Below, piece by piece: positions 45,836 through 54,051 of a stretch of DNA of 64,000 bases. Origin of the DNA: Streptomyces sp. TP-A0356 (GTDB lineage: Bacteria; Actinomycetota; Actinomycetes; Streptomycetales; Streptomycetaceae). Made by a program: the position numbers and the translations under genes. The notes beneath the pieces were generated by a model. It was not told the origin of the DNA and did not search any database. It saw nothing but the letters and a program-made list of their open reading frames with translations. How positions within the stretch are numbered: the stretch's first letter is position 1; each line of letters begins with the position of its first letter. The stretch covers positions 186,001 to 250,000 of the forward strand of contig NZ_BBZJ01000015.1 of assembly GCF_001417775.1 (NCBI RefSeq). Direction: 5' to 3'.

Positions 45836-46942
45836 TCAGCTCTCCTGGAGCACGGTCTTGAGTACGGACTCCGGTACGGGCGTCTCGAAACTGCCGTCCG
45901 ACGCGTGCACGCAGCCGATGGCGTCGAGGAGGATCAGATGGGTCTCCTCGCTGGAGCGGCGCTTGTTGTCGGTGCGGATGACGTTGAGGATCTGGTCGGG
46001 TGTGCAGCCGCGGGGGATGCGGGTGGGCAGTCCGAGCCGTTCGCCGAGCACCCATTCCTGCTTCTCGAGCACCTCGGGCGGGGTGATGCCCAGGCGGATG
46101 CCCACGCGTGCGGCGGCGCACATGCCGATGCCCACCGCGAGTCCGTGCGGGAGATCGCCGCACAGGAACTCCGTCGCGTGCCCCACGGTGTGCCCGTACT
46201 CCAGGATCACGGCCCGGGAGCGCTCGGTCGGGTCGCTGGCGAGGATGCGCAGCTTGGACTCGATGATCTGATGGCAGATCCCGAGCAGGTCGTCGTGGAC
46301 GGCCTCCAGGTCGGGGGTGAGCCGGGCGGCCAGGCGGTCGAACCAGGCGGCGTCGTCGATGAGTCCGTTCTTGACGGCCTCCACCAGACCGCTCTTGTGG
46401 TTCACCGGCCGCTCGGTGCGCAGATGGGCGACGTCGGCCCAGACGAACAGCGGGGCGTGGTAGAGCCCGAACTGGTTCTTGCCGCCGCGTCCGTTGATGG
46501 CCTGCTTGTTGCTGAGCGTCCCGTCGGTGAGGCCGAGCAGGGTAGTCGGGATGTCGACGTACCGTACGCCGCGGTACAGCAGCCCGGCCGCCAGCCCGGT
46601 CAGGTTGCTGACCATGCCGCCGCCGAGCGCCAGGACGATCGACTGCTTGGTGGCGCCCGCGTGCACCAGCCGCTCGCACAGTTCGGTCAGCCGGGCCCAG
46701 CTCTTGTTGCCCTCGCTCTCGGGCACGGTGAGGACGGTGACCGGCAGGTCCGCCTCGTACAGCCGGCGGGCCAGGGGCTCGGCCAGCAGTTCGCGTATGC
46801 CCTCCCCGCACACCAGGAACAGATCGTCGAAGTCGTGGGAGGCGAGGTGCTCCGGGAGCAGGTCCGTGATGCCGTCGCCGAGGTGATAGGGGCTGGCGGG
46901 CCGGACACCCGTGGTCAGTTCGATGAGCGGTACGCGTGCCAC
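45836..46942 (-). CDS. Sugar phosphate cyclase, 2-deoxy-scyllo-inosose synthase / dehydroquinate synthase-like
   Basis: 368 residues. ALGGGMVSNLTGLAAGLLYRG, IPTTLLGLTDGTLSNKQAING, GGKNQFGLYHAP, HKSGLVEAVKNGLI and LEYGHTVGHATEF are the NAD-binding, substrate and metal-binding blocks; the pattern is nearer to 2-deoxy-scyllo-inosose synthases than to AroB. The enzyme should cyclise a sugar phosphate to a carbocycle. That is unexpected beside cyclopropanation genes. The GTG at 46942 (AGGAGG eight bases upstream) avoids a long overlap seen with the ATG at 47032. EboD-type cyclases are another relative to consider. Confidence 0.83.
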   Translation of the reverse strand: MARVPLIELTTGVRPASPYHLGDGITDLLPEHLASHDFDDLFLVCGEGIRELLAEPLARRLYEADLPVTVLTVPESEGNKSWARLTELCERLVHAGATKQSIVLALGGGMVSNLTGLAAGLLYRGVRYVDIPTTLLGLTDGTLSNKQAINGRGGKNQFGLYHAPLFVWADVAHLRTERPVNHKSGLVEAVKNGLIDDAAWFDRLAARLTPDLEAVHDDLLGICHQIIESKLRILASDPTERSRAVILEYGHTVGHATEFLCGDLPHGLAVGIGMCAAARVGIRLGITPPEVLEKQEWVLGERLGLPTRIPRGCTPDQILNVIRTDNKRRSSEETHLILLDAIGCVHASDGSFETPVPESVLKTVLQES

Positions 46943-46997
46943 GTGCCGTTCCTCCTCGTCGTCTTGGGTCAGCTTGGCCGGGCGCGGTGACCCGGGA

Positions 46998-47951
46998 CTA
47001 CGGATGGGCGGCGGGATGACCGGCGCCGCCAACGGAACGGGCCGCGGCGCCCGCGGAGTTGATGCCGGTGTGGTCTCCGGCGGCGGTGAGCTCGCGCAGC
47101 AGGGCCGCGGTGTAGGGGTTGGCCGGGTCGGGCGGGAAGTCCACCGCCGTGCCGGCGAAGACGTTGGTGACCGCGGAGGCGATCACAGCGGGATCGGCGA
47201 CGAGGCCGGACAGCTCCTCGCGCAGGGCCGAACAGGCGCGCAGCGCCGCCATGGTGGCGATCCGGTTGACCGCCCCGACGCTCTCCTCGACGGTCTCGTC
47301 GCCGAGGAGCACGGTGCCCAGTTCGCCGACCACGGCGCGCAGCAGCGGCAGTTGGCCGGCGACCGAGGTGACGAAGACGGTCGGCACGCCGTGCGCCACG
47401 GCCGTGTACTGGCAGACGGGCTTGAGTCCGACCACGGTCAGGTCCCGCAGCCGTGGGTCCTCGCGGAGCCGACCGGTGGGCACCGAGGTGGCGAGGTTCG
47501 CGAACACCGCCTTCGGGACGGTGGCACCACCGCCCGCGGCGTCCCCCCGGCACGATGCGATGGCCGCGGCGACGGCCGGGGGCGGCACGCAGACCAGGAC
47601 CACGTCGCAGCGGGCGGCCAGCTCTGCCGGACCGTACGCCGGCACGCCGAGGCCGTGGGCGAGGTCGTCGGCGGCGGACGCCTCGGCGTCGCTGACGGCG
47701 ACGGTCAGCCGCCCGGCCAGGCGTGCGGCCAGGGCGCGTCCGAGCCGCCCGGCGCCCAGCACCCCCACGGCGGGTCCGGCGGACCGCCGCCCGGTCTCCG
47801 GTGTGGAACGGGCCTGGTGCCCGGGGCGGGTGGTGCTCAACGGTCCCTCCCGGTGGGACGCCATGGGTACGGGCGACGGCGCCGGCTCTTCCCCGCGGGC
47901 GTGCGGTGGTCCGGGGAGCGGATGGTCCGGGGAGCGCGCGGGGTGGTTCAT
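46998..47951 (-). CDS. NAD(P)-binding reductase (ketopantoate/pyrroline-5-carboxylate reductase-like)
   Basis: 317 residues. After about 60 low-complexity residues, VGVLGAGRLGRALAARLAG gives the dinucleotide loop; CDVVLVCVPPPAVAAAI and VVGLKPVCQYTAVAHG follow and the C-terminal half is helical. The fold fits F420-dependent NADP reductase, ketopantoate reductase or pyrroline-5-carboxylate reductase; an imine reduction would suit formation of a pyrrolidine ring. The start overlaps the preceding stop by four bases. Confidence 0.72.
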   Translation of the reverse strand: MNHPARSPDHPLPGPPHARGEEPAPSPVPMASHREGPLSTTRPGHQARSTPETGRRSAGPAVGVLGAGRLGRALAARLAGRLTVAVSDAEASAADDLAHGLGVPAYGPAELAARCDVVLVCVPPPAVAAAIASCRGDAAGGGATVPKAVFANLATSVPTGRLREDPRLRDLTVVGLKPVCQYTAVAHGVPTVFVTSVAGQLPLLRAVVGELGTVLLGDETVEESVGAVNRIATMAALRACSALREELSGLVADPAVIASAVTNVFAGTAVDFPPDPANPYTAALLRELTAAGDHTGINSAGAAARSVGGAGHPAAHP

Positions 47952-49171
47952 ACGGCCTCCAGGTCTCGTAGGCCGATGCGTCGGCGGCCCGCCCGTTCGG
48001 TGGCGTCCAGGAAGGCCCGGCGGTCCGCGGTGTCCACCTGCCACACGACCCCGGTGAGCCGCCGCAGCGCCTCGGCGACCTCCTGGCGGACGTCCGGCGC
48101 GGCCGTGTCGATGCGTGCGGTGGGCCTCCCGCCGACGGCTCCGGTGACGCAGTACAGGCCGGTACCCGGCACGCTCAGGGCGGCCTGCTCCAGCTCGACG
48201 GCGGTCAGGGCGCGGCCCGTCGGCGACGACCAGCGGTCCTCTACGCGGCCGTGCTGCTCCAGGGCCGGCCGGGGGTCGCCGCAACCGCACCCCCCGAGCC
48301 GTACGAGGTCACCCGTGCGGAACCGCAGCAGCGGGGTTGCCTCGGCGGCGAGGGTGGTCAGCACCAGCTCGCCCGGCCGCCCGTCCGGTACCGGGTCCTG
48401 GCCGTCGGGGTCGACGACCTCGGCGTGGTAGAGCGTGTCCGTCAGATGCGCGGTGCCCAGGGCGCAGGGCAGCCCAGCCGCCGGCGTGAGCGTCGAGCCG
48501 TATGCCCACGCGGTGGACGTGCCCCACAGGGCCCCGACCCGGGCCGTCTTGGCGGGTGCGCAGGCGCCACCGACGTACAGCTGGGCGCGCAGACCCACCG
48601 AACGCGGGTCGTGCCCGGCGGCCCCCAGTCGATGGTGGGTGCCGACAGCGCGGTCCGGGGTGGCGACCAGCACGCTGGGGTGCAGGAGGGCCATCAGGGC
48701 GATCGCGCGCTCCGGTGGGCACACGGCGGACAGGGCGCCCACCCCGACCACCCCCGCGCCGAGGGCACCCAGCGCGCGGTCGGTGTCGTGGGCGCCACCG
48801 GACAGTTCGTAGGGTACGGCGACGAACGCCAGGTCGTCGGGGCGGACATGGGGCCGCAGCGCCTCCTCCATGGCGGCCGAGGCGCGCCCGAGGTCGGCGG
48901 CGGTGGCCGCGGCGCCGAGCACCCGGCCACGTGTGTCGCGGGATTCGGCGTAGCGCGCGATCCGGCCGTGGCCGACCGCGGTGAGTCCGAGCGGCCCCGC
49001 GGCGTCCACCGCGTCGGCGGTGGTGAACGGCAGGGTGCGCAGGTCCGCGAGGTCGTCGAGGACCCGGCCGCGGTGTGCGCCCCAGGCCTGCCGGTAGTGG
49101 GGCGAGCGGGACAGCGCGTACTCCAGCTGCGCGCCGAGCCGTTCGAGGGTCCGGTCGGGTGCGGTCCTCAT
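47948..49171 (-). CDS. Degenerate PaaK-like protein, likely non-adenylating
   Basis: 407 residues, clearly a paralogue of the protein at 44450-45829 (shared GVVGVGALSAVCPPERA, LYVGGACAPAKTA, LLRFRTGDLVRLG, LSVPGTGLYCVTG). But the ATP phosphate loop is lost (YAESRDTRGRVLGA in place of the STGTTG type) and the catalytic YGTTE is AYGSTL, lacking the Glu. It is also about 50 residues shorter at the N-terminus. It probably cannot form adenylates; it may bind the acyl intermediate, act as a partner, or catalyse another transfer. Overlaps both neighbours by four bases. Confidence 0.8.
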   Translation of the reverse strand: MRTAPDRTLERLGAQLEYALSRSPHYRQAWGAHRGRVLDDLADLRTLPFTTADAVDAAGPLGLTAVGHGRIARYAESRDTRGRVLGAAATAADLGRASAAMEEALRPHVRPDDLAFVAVPYELSGGAHDTDRALGALGAGVVGVGALSAVCPPERAIALMALLHPSVLVATPDRAVGTHHRLGAAGHDPRSVGLRAQLYVGGACAPAKTARVGALWGTSTAWAYGSTLTPAAGLPCALGTAHLTDTLYHAEVVDPDGQDPVPDGRPGELVLTTLAAEATPLLRFRTGDLVRLGGCGCGDPRPALEQHGRVEDRWSSPTGRALTAVELEQAALSVPGTGLYCVTGAVGGRPTARIDTAAPDVRQEVAEALRRLTGVVWQVDTADRRAFLDATERAGRRRIGLRDLEAV

Positions 49172-50292
49172 CGGCCGGCTCCCTCGTCCGGTACGGCGTT
49201 GCCCGTCAACTCCCCGCTGTCGCCTTGGACTTCGGAGCGGCTGGGGCTGTCGTCCCCGGAGAAGTCGAGCTGGACCTTGACGCGCACGGCGCGTTCGTCG
49301 GGCGCGGCCGACAGGGCCTGGCGGGCCGAGTCGGCCGGGAAGCGGTGGGTGACCAGGGCCGAGGCGCGTTCCTCGTGGGCGGCGAGGAAGCGCATCACCT
49401 CGGGGAAGTCGCCGGTGCCGCCGATGGATCCGACCACCGTCAGTCCCTTGGCGACGACGAGGTCGGGGCGGAGCATGCCGCGCCGGGCCAGGCCGAGCCA
49501 GAGCACGGTGCCGCCGAGGCCGGCGAGGGCCAGCGCGCAGTTCACTCCGTCGGCGGTGCCGGAACACTCCAGGACGAGCGGGTACCGCGCGTGCCGGGCC
49601 ATCGTCCGGTATCCGCGTACGGCCTCGATCTCCTCGGGTTCCGGCGGCGGGCTGAGTTCGGTCTCCGGCTCCAGCAGGCCTCGCACGGTTCGCCGTTTGG
49701 CCGGGTCGCGTTCGAGCAGGGTGACACGGGCGGCGCCGAACTTCCGGGTGAGCAGCAGCTGCGCGGCCAGGCCCAGCGCGCCGCCCCCCACGACCAGCAC
49801 CTCGGCGCCTCGCGCCGACGGGCCCGCGGGCCGTAGGGCGTGGTGGACCACGGAGAAGAACTCGGTCATCGCGAGGGTGCCGGGCCGCAGCCCGTGTTCG
49901 TCGACGTACAGGAAGCGGCGGTCGACGCTCCGCTGCCGGACGGAGAACCCGTCGACGGTCAGCCCGAACTTCTCGATGTGCTCGCAGCGGTTGCGGTCGG
50001 TGCGGCACTGCGGGCAGTGTCCGCACCACAGGGAGCAGTCGCCGGTCACCGCCCGCCCGACGAGCCCGGTGGCGTCGCGTCCCGCGTCGACGACCCGTCC
50101 CGACCACTCGTGCCCGAACCGCAGGGGGTAGGTGCTGGGGCCGCCGTATGCGCCGCCGAACAGGCCGTAGTCGCTGCCGCACAGGGTCACCCGGTCCACG
50201 CGCACGACCACGTCGTCCGGTCCGCCGGGGCGGGCCTCGGCGGCCTCGCGCACCTCCAGCCGGCCGGGGGCGGTGATGACGAGGTCGGTCAT
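49168..50292 (-). CDS. Zinc-dependent medium-chain dehydrogenase
   Basis: 374 residues. VTLCGSDYGLFGG and FGHEWSGRVVDAG give the catalytic zinc ligands; CGHCPQCRTDRNRC provides the four-cysteine structural zinc; VLVVGGGALGLAAQLLL is the NAD(P) loop. It oxidises an alcohol or reduces a ketone, possibly the carbocycle made by the cyclase (dehydrogenases of this type act on 2-deoxy-scyllo-inosamine), or an L-threonine dehydrogenase-like reaction. Overlaps both neighbours by four bases. Confidence 0.85.
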   Translation of the reverse strand: MTDLVITAPGRLEVREAAEARPGGPDDVVVRVDRVTLCGSDYGLFGGAYGGPSTYPLRFGHEWSGRVVDAGRDATGLVGRAVTGDCSLWCGHCPQCRTDRNRCEHIEKFGLTVDGFSVRQRSVDRRFLYVDEHGLRPGTLAMTEFFSVVHHALRPAGPSARGAEVLVVGGGALGLAAQLLLTRKFGAARVTLLERDPAKRRTVRGLLEPETELSPPPEPEEIEAVRGYRTMARHARYPLVLECSGTADGVNCALALAGLGGTVLWLGLARRGMLRPDLVVAKGLTVVGSIGGTGDFPEVMRFLAAHEERASALVTHRFPADSARQALSAAPDERAVRVKVQLDFSGDDSPSRSEVQGDSGELTGNAVPDEGAGR

Positions 50293-51575
50293 GCGGACAC
50301 CTCCTTGACCGCTTCGGCGAGTTGGTCCACGAGATGGGCCAGCTGCTCGTCGGTCTGGTGCAGATGGATCACCAGGCGTACGAAGCCGAACCGACGGGAG
50401 ACGGAGACGATCAGTCCTCGGCGTTCCATCTCCGACTGGACGGCCGCCGGGTCCGGGCACGCCACACCGACGACCATGAGGTCGGGCGGGAAGGCCACCG
50501 GAAGGCCGGCCCGGTCGAGCAGTTCGAGCGTGGCGGACCGCAGCCGGAACACCTCGCGGGCCGCCGCCCGGTACCCGGCCCTGCCCTGCTGCCGCAGTAC
50601 GGCGTAGGTGGCCAGCAGGGCCGCGCCGGGACGGGTGCCGAGGAGCCCGAAGTGATCGGCGGCGCCCTGGTAGTGGGAGGGCGAGCGCAGCGGTTCCAGG
50701 GCGGCGGCATCGCGGACCAGCAGGTATCCGGAGGGGATCGGGGCCCCGCCGTACTTGTGCGGGTCCACCGACACCGACTCCACGCCGTGGATCTCGAAGC
50801 CGGTGCCGGAGATCGGGTGGCCGAACTCCCGGGCGAACGGCACCAGGAACCCGCCGGTCGCCCCGTCCACGTGCACGGGGACGCCGAGCGAGGCGGCGTA
50901 CGGGGCGATCGTCCCGATGTCGTCCACGGCACCGCACTCGCTGGTCCCGGAGGTGAGGACGGCGAGCGCGGGCCGACTGGCGACGGCCGCGCGGAAGACG
51001 GCGGTGTCGGCGCGGAACCGGTCGTCCAGGCCGATCCAGACGGGTTCGACCGGCAGCATCGCGAGGATCTTCTCGAACGAGAAGTGGGCGTTGCGGGCCA
51101 GCACGATTCGCGGCCTGCCCGGTCCGCTGTGGTTGCGGACGGCGGCCAGCACGGCGAGCAGATTGGCTTCGGTGGCCCCGGACGTGGGCACTCCGCCGGC
51201 GTCGGGCGCGCCCAGCAGATCGCCGAGCATACGGGTGACGAGCGCGGTGACCCGAGGCAGGCTCGGGAAGATCCGGTGGTCGCCCATGTTGGTGCTGAGG
51301 TGCTCGGCGAAGACCTGCCGCGCGGGCTCGAAGGGCTCGGAGCTGATGGAGTTGAAGACGGTGCCGTCCGCGTAGTCGTGGTCGTCCGCGCGCAGGCGCC
51401 GGATCTCTTCGAGCACCTGCGGCGTGGCCAGGCCGTCGTCCCAGGACTCCCAGGGCTCCCAGGGCGCTGTCGGCGCCAGGGCGTTCGACGGGTGTGCGGG
51501 CCGTGCGCTCGGTGGGTACGGAGTCCGGGACGGTGTGGTGTCCGCTCCCGGTGCCGATGGTGTCGCCGGTGCCAT
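50289..51575 (-). CDS. PLP-dependent group II decarboxylase (MfnA/tyrosine decarboxylase-like)
   Basis: 428 residues. The first 45 are low complexity. GGVPTSGATEANLLAVLAA, HVDGATGGFLVPFA and SVDPHKYGGAPIPSGYLL (PLP lysine in DPHK) match archaeal-type tyrosine/aspartate decarboxylases and sphingosine-phosphate lyase relatives. It likely decarboxylates an aromatic amino acid. Labelling work on CC-1065 reported tyrosine as precursor, consistent with this role, though aspartate or glutamate are possible. GGAGGG precedes the ATG at 51575. Confidence 0.82.
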   Translation of the reverse strand: MAPATPSAPGADTTPSRTPYPPSARPAHPSNALAPTAPWEPWESWDDGLATPQVLEEIRRLRADDHDYADGTVFNSISSEPFEPARQVFAEHLSTNMGDHRIFPSLPRVTALVTRMLGDLLGAPDAGGVPTSGATEANLLAVLAAVRNHSGPGRPRIVLARNAHFSFEKILAMLPVEPVWIGLDDRFRADTAVFRAAVASRPALAVLTSGTSECGAVDDIGTIAPYAASLGVPVHVDGATGGFLVPFAREFGHPISGTGFEIHGVESVSVDPHKYGGAPIPSGYLLVRDAAALEPLRSPSHYQGAADHFGLLGTRPGAALLATYAVLRQQGRAGYRAAAREVFRLRSATLELLDRAGLPVAFPPDLMVVGVACPDPAAVQSEMERRGLIVSVSRRFGFVRLVIHLHQTDEQLAHLVDQLAEAVKEVSA

Positions 51576-51622
51576 GTCGGTGATCCCTCCTGCTCCTCCT
51601 CGTACGGGGCCGTGCCGGTCGC

Positions 51623-53734
51623 TCACGCCAGCTCTCCGGCCCACTCGGTGCGATCGGTGCCGAGGCAGGCGGCGACCAGTCCGTCGGGGGCGCGTCGCAC
51701 GGTGCACGGCACGCCGCGCAGGTTCGACGAGCCCATCGCCGGGCTCTCGTCGCCGTCCCGCAGCAGACGGTTGACGTTGGAGATCCGCCAGGAGCGGTCG
51801 GGGGGCAGTTCGGGGTACCACCACGAGGCGGCGGCGCAGAGCACTCCGGGTCGCACCTCGTCGGTGACCCGGGCCCGGAACAGGGCCTGCTGTCCGCGGG
51901 CCTCCAGGACCGTCCAGTCGCCGTCCGCGATCCCCTCGGCCGCCGCCGTGCCGGGATGGATCTCGACCCGGGGGTCCGGCTCCTTCGAGCGCAGTGAACG
52001 CACGTTTCGGAACTCGGAGTTGAAGTAGAACTTCGAGTGACGGCTCGTCAGGAGGTAGTCGCCGGCGCGTGGGTGCCAAACCGGCGCCTCGTACACAGGC
52101 AGCGGCTCGTAGCCCATCCTCTGCAGGCCTTCGTGGTAGAGGGCGACGCGTCCGCTGCGGGTGGCGAACCCGCGCTCCCGGTACTTGAAGTGGCGCAGCT
52201 CGGTGGGCCGGTAATAGCCGTCGGCGAGCTCGCGCCAGGTGGTGCCGGCCGGGGCCAGCCGGGCGTCCAGCGCCTCGCGCGCGCTGTCCCAGAAGCCCTC
52301 CAGGCCGAGGCGCCCCGCGAGGTCGTTGAGGATCTCCTCGTCCGACCGGGACTCCCCGACCGAGGTCACCGCGCGGCGGGCGGCCACGTAGTTGGCGTGC
52401 TCCACGATCTGGTCCCGCTCCAGCCAGCCGCTGGCGGGCAGCACGATGTCGGCCAGCGCCGCGGTCGGGGTGAGGAAGAGGTCCGTGACGCACAGGAAGT
52501 CCAGTGCGCCGAGCGCCTGCCGCACCCGGTCGGCGTCCGCGTAGGCCACCAGCAGGTTGCTGCCGAAGACGGCCATGGTGCGCACCGGGTAGGGGTCCTG
52601 CTCCAGCACGGCGCGCCACACGGCGGACGGATGCGCCCAGCCGGACATCGACAGCACACGGTGCCGGCCGGCGCCGAGGCGTTTGGCGGCCTGCTCGGCG
52701 GGCAGTGCCTCGTTCATCGGCATGGCGCGGCGACCGATGATCGGCTGCGGGTCCCAGAGCACGTCTCCGCCCGGCCGGTCGAGGTTCCCGCAGACCGCCG
52801 ACAGCAGGATCGCGGCGCGGGCGGTGTCGAAGGAACTCGCGTGCTGTGCGGTGCCGGTGCCCAGTTCGACGGCGGCCGACCCGGCGGTGGCGTAGAGGCG
52901 CGCCGCCCGGACGATCAGCTCTTCCGGCACCCCCGTGATGCCGGCCACCCGCTGCGGGTCCCAGTCACGGACGTGTTCCTGCAGCTGCGCGTAGCCGGTG
53001 GTGTGCTGCTCGACGAACTCCTTGTCGATCAGTCCCTCGCCGATGACGACGTGCAGGAGTCCCAGTGCGAGGGCGGCGTCGGTGCCGGGACGCAGCTGGA
53101 GCCAGCACTCGGCGCGGGCGGCGAGTCCCGTGCGGTGCGGGTCGATGACGATGAGCCTGGTGCCGCGCGAGACCGCCGACAGCAGCCGGGTGCCGATGAC
53201 CCCGTCGCCGTGGGTGGCGGCCTTGTTGCTGCCCCAGACGACGACGACCTCGGGGTCGTGCTCGTAGTCGCAGAACGTGAAGCCGCCGAGGGTGAGGATG
53301 CCCGCCATCACCCGGGGGTAGAAGCAGACGTGCGCCGGGCCCAGCACGTTGGGCGAGCCGAAGGCGTTGGCGAAGCGGAACAGCCATTCCTGGTAGTTGC
53401 GGTCGGTGCCCTGGGCGAGGACGACCGACTCTGCGCCGTCCCGCTCCCGCGCGGTGGCAAGGCGCTCGGCCACCTCGGCGAGCGCCTCGTCCCAGCCGAT
53501 GGGCCGGTAGGAGCCGCTGCCGCGCGGGCCGGTGCGGCGCAGCGGCTGCCGGAGCCGGTCGGGGTGGTAGGCGTGCTCGATGGAGGCGCGGCCCTTGGCG
53601 CACAGGAAGCCGGCGTTGTTGGGGTTGCCGGGATGGCCCGTGATCGAGACGGCCCGGTCGCCGTCCACCGTCACCAGCGCGCCGCATCCCCCATGGCACA
53701 TGCGGCAGACCGTGGGCACCTCACGCGTGGTCAT
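51623..53734 (-). CDS. Molybdopterin (bis-MGD) oxidoreductase, DMSO reductase family
   Basis: 703 residues. Cys10, Cys13, Cys17 and Cys45 (CRMCHGGCG and GFLCAKG) bind a 4Fe-4S cluster; VVVVWGSNKAATHGDG, VIDPHRTGLA and the C-terminal SRHSKFYFNSEFRN bind the two pterins. Cys137 in AHVCFYPR is a candidate Mo ligand. No Tat signal, so cytoplasmic. Members include arylhydroxyl-transferring and hydratase enzymes as well as dehydrogenases. It is the first gene of the leftward operon; a Mo enzyme is unusual in a Streptomyces biosynthetic cluster. The ferredoxin in the opposite operon may supply electrons. Confidence 0.86.
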   Translation of the reverse strand: MTTREVPTVCRMCHGGCGALVTVDGDRAVSITGHPGNPNNAGFLCAKGRASIEHAYHPDRLRQPLRRTGPRGSGSYRPIGWDEALAEVAERLATARERDGAESVVLAQGTDRNYQEWLFRFANAFGSPNVLGPAHVCFYPRVMAGILTLGGFTFCDYEHDPEVVVVWGSNKAATHGDGVIGTRLLSAVSRGTRLIVIDPHRTGLAARAECWLQLRPGTDAALALGLLHVVIGEGLIDKEFVEQHTTGYAQLQEHVRDWDPQRVAGITGVPEELIVRAARLYATAGSAAVELGTGTAQHASSFDTARAAILLSAVCGNLDRPGGDVLWDPQPIIGRRAMPMNEALPAEQAAKRLGAGRHRVLSMSGWAHPSAVWRAVLEQDPYPVRTMAVFGSNLLVAYADADRVRQALGALDFLCVTDLFLTPTAALADIVLPASGWLERDQIVEHANYVAARRAVTSVGESRSDEEILNDLAGRLGLEGFWDSAREALDARLAPAGTTWRELADGYYRPTELRHFKYRERGFATRSGRVALYHEGLQRMGYEPLPVYEAPVWHPRAGDYLLTSRHSKFYFNSEFRNVRSLRSKEPDPRVEIHPGTAAAEGIADGDWTVLEARGQQALFRARVTDEVRPGVLCAAASWWYPELPPDRSWRISNVNRLLRDGDESPAMGSSNLRGVPCTVRRAPDGLVAACLGTDRTEWAGELA

Positions 53735-54051
53735 CGTCGCGTCGCCGTCCCCTCCCTCGACTGAACCGGAGCCCCAGCTGAGCACGGCCGGTCGGCGGGG
53801 GGCCCGGGCCGGGCGGCGGGTTCACCGAGAAGGTCAACGCCGGGCGAGGCGCGTCACGGGGCCGTTGATGCCGGTCGGCACGAAGGCCTGCCGCGCCTTG
53901 TGAGGCACCGGCCCGCTCCGGAGGCTGCGAGTGCGGGCCGCGGTCCGCCCATCGGTACGGACCGCGGTCAGGACGGCACGTGCCGCCGGAAGGGGCCGCG
54001 GACGTCCTGTCCACCGCGGTCCACCCAGCCCAGCGAGCGAGGCGAGGCGTA
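53735..54051. promoter_or_regulatory. Bidirectional promoter region of the cluster (317 bp)
   Basis: It lies between the first genes of the leftward 13-gene and the rightward 8-gene operons, so both promoters must be here unless internal ones are used. I see no clear -10/-35 or strong dyad by eye; binding sites for the AraC-type regulator would be expected. Confidence 0.5.

Noticed and set aside
45836..46942. Housekeeping 3-dehydroquinate synthase aroB
   Set aside because: No aroC, aroK or aroQ neighbours, and the NKQAING and EYGHTVGHA pattern fits inosose-synthase-like cyclases better.
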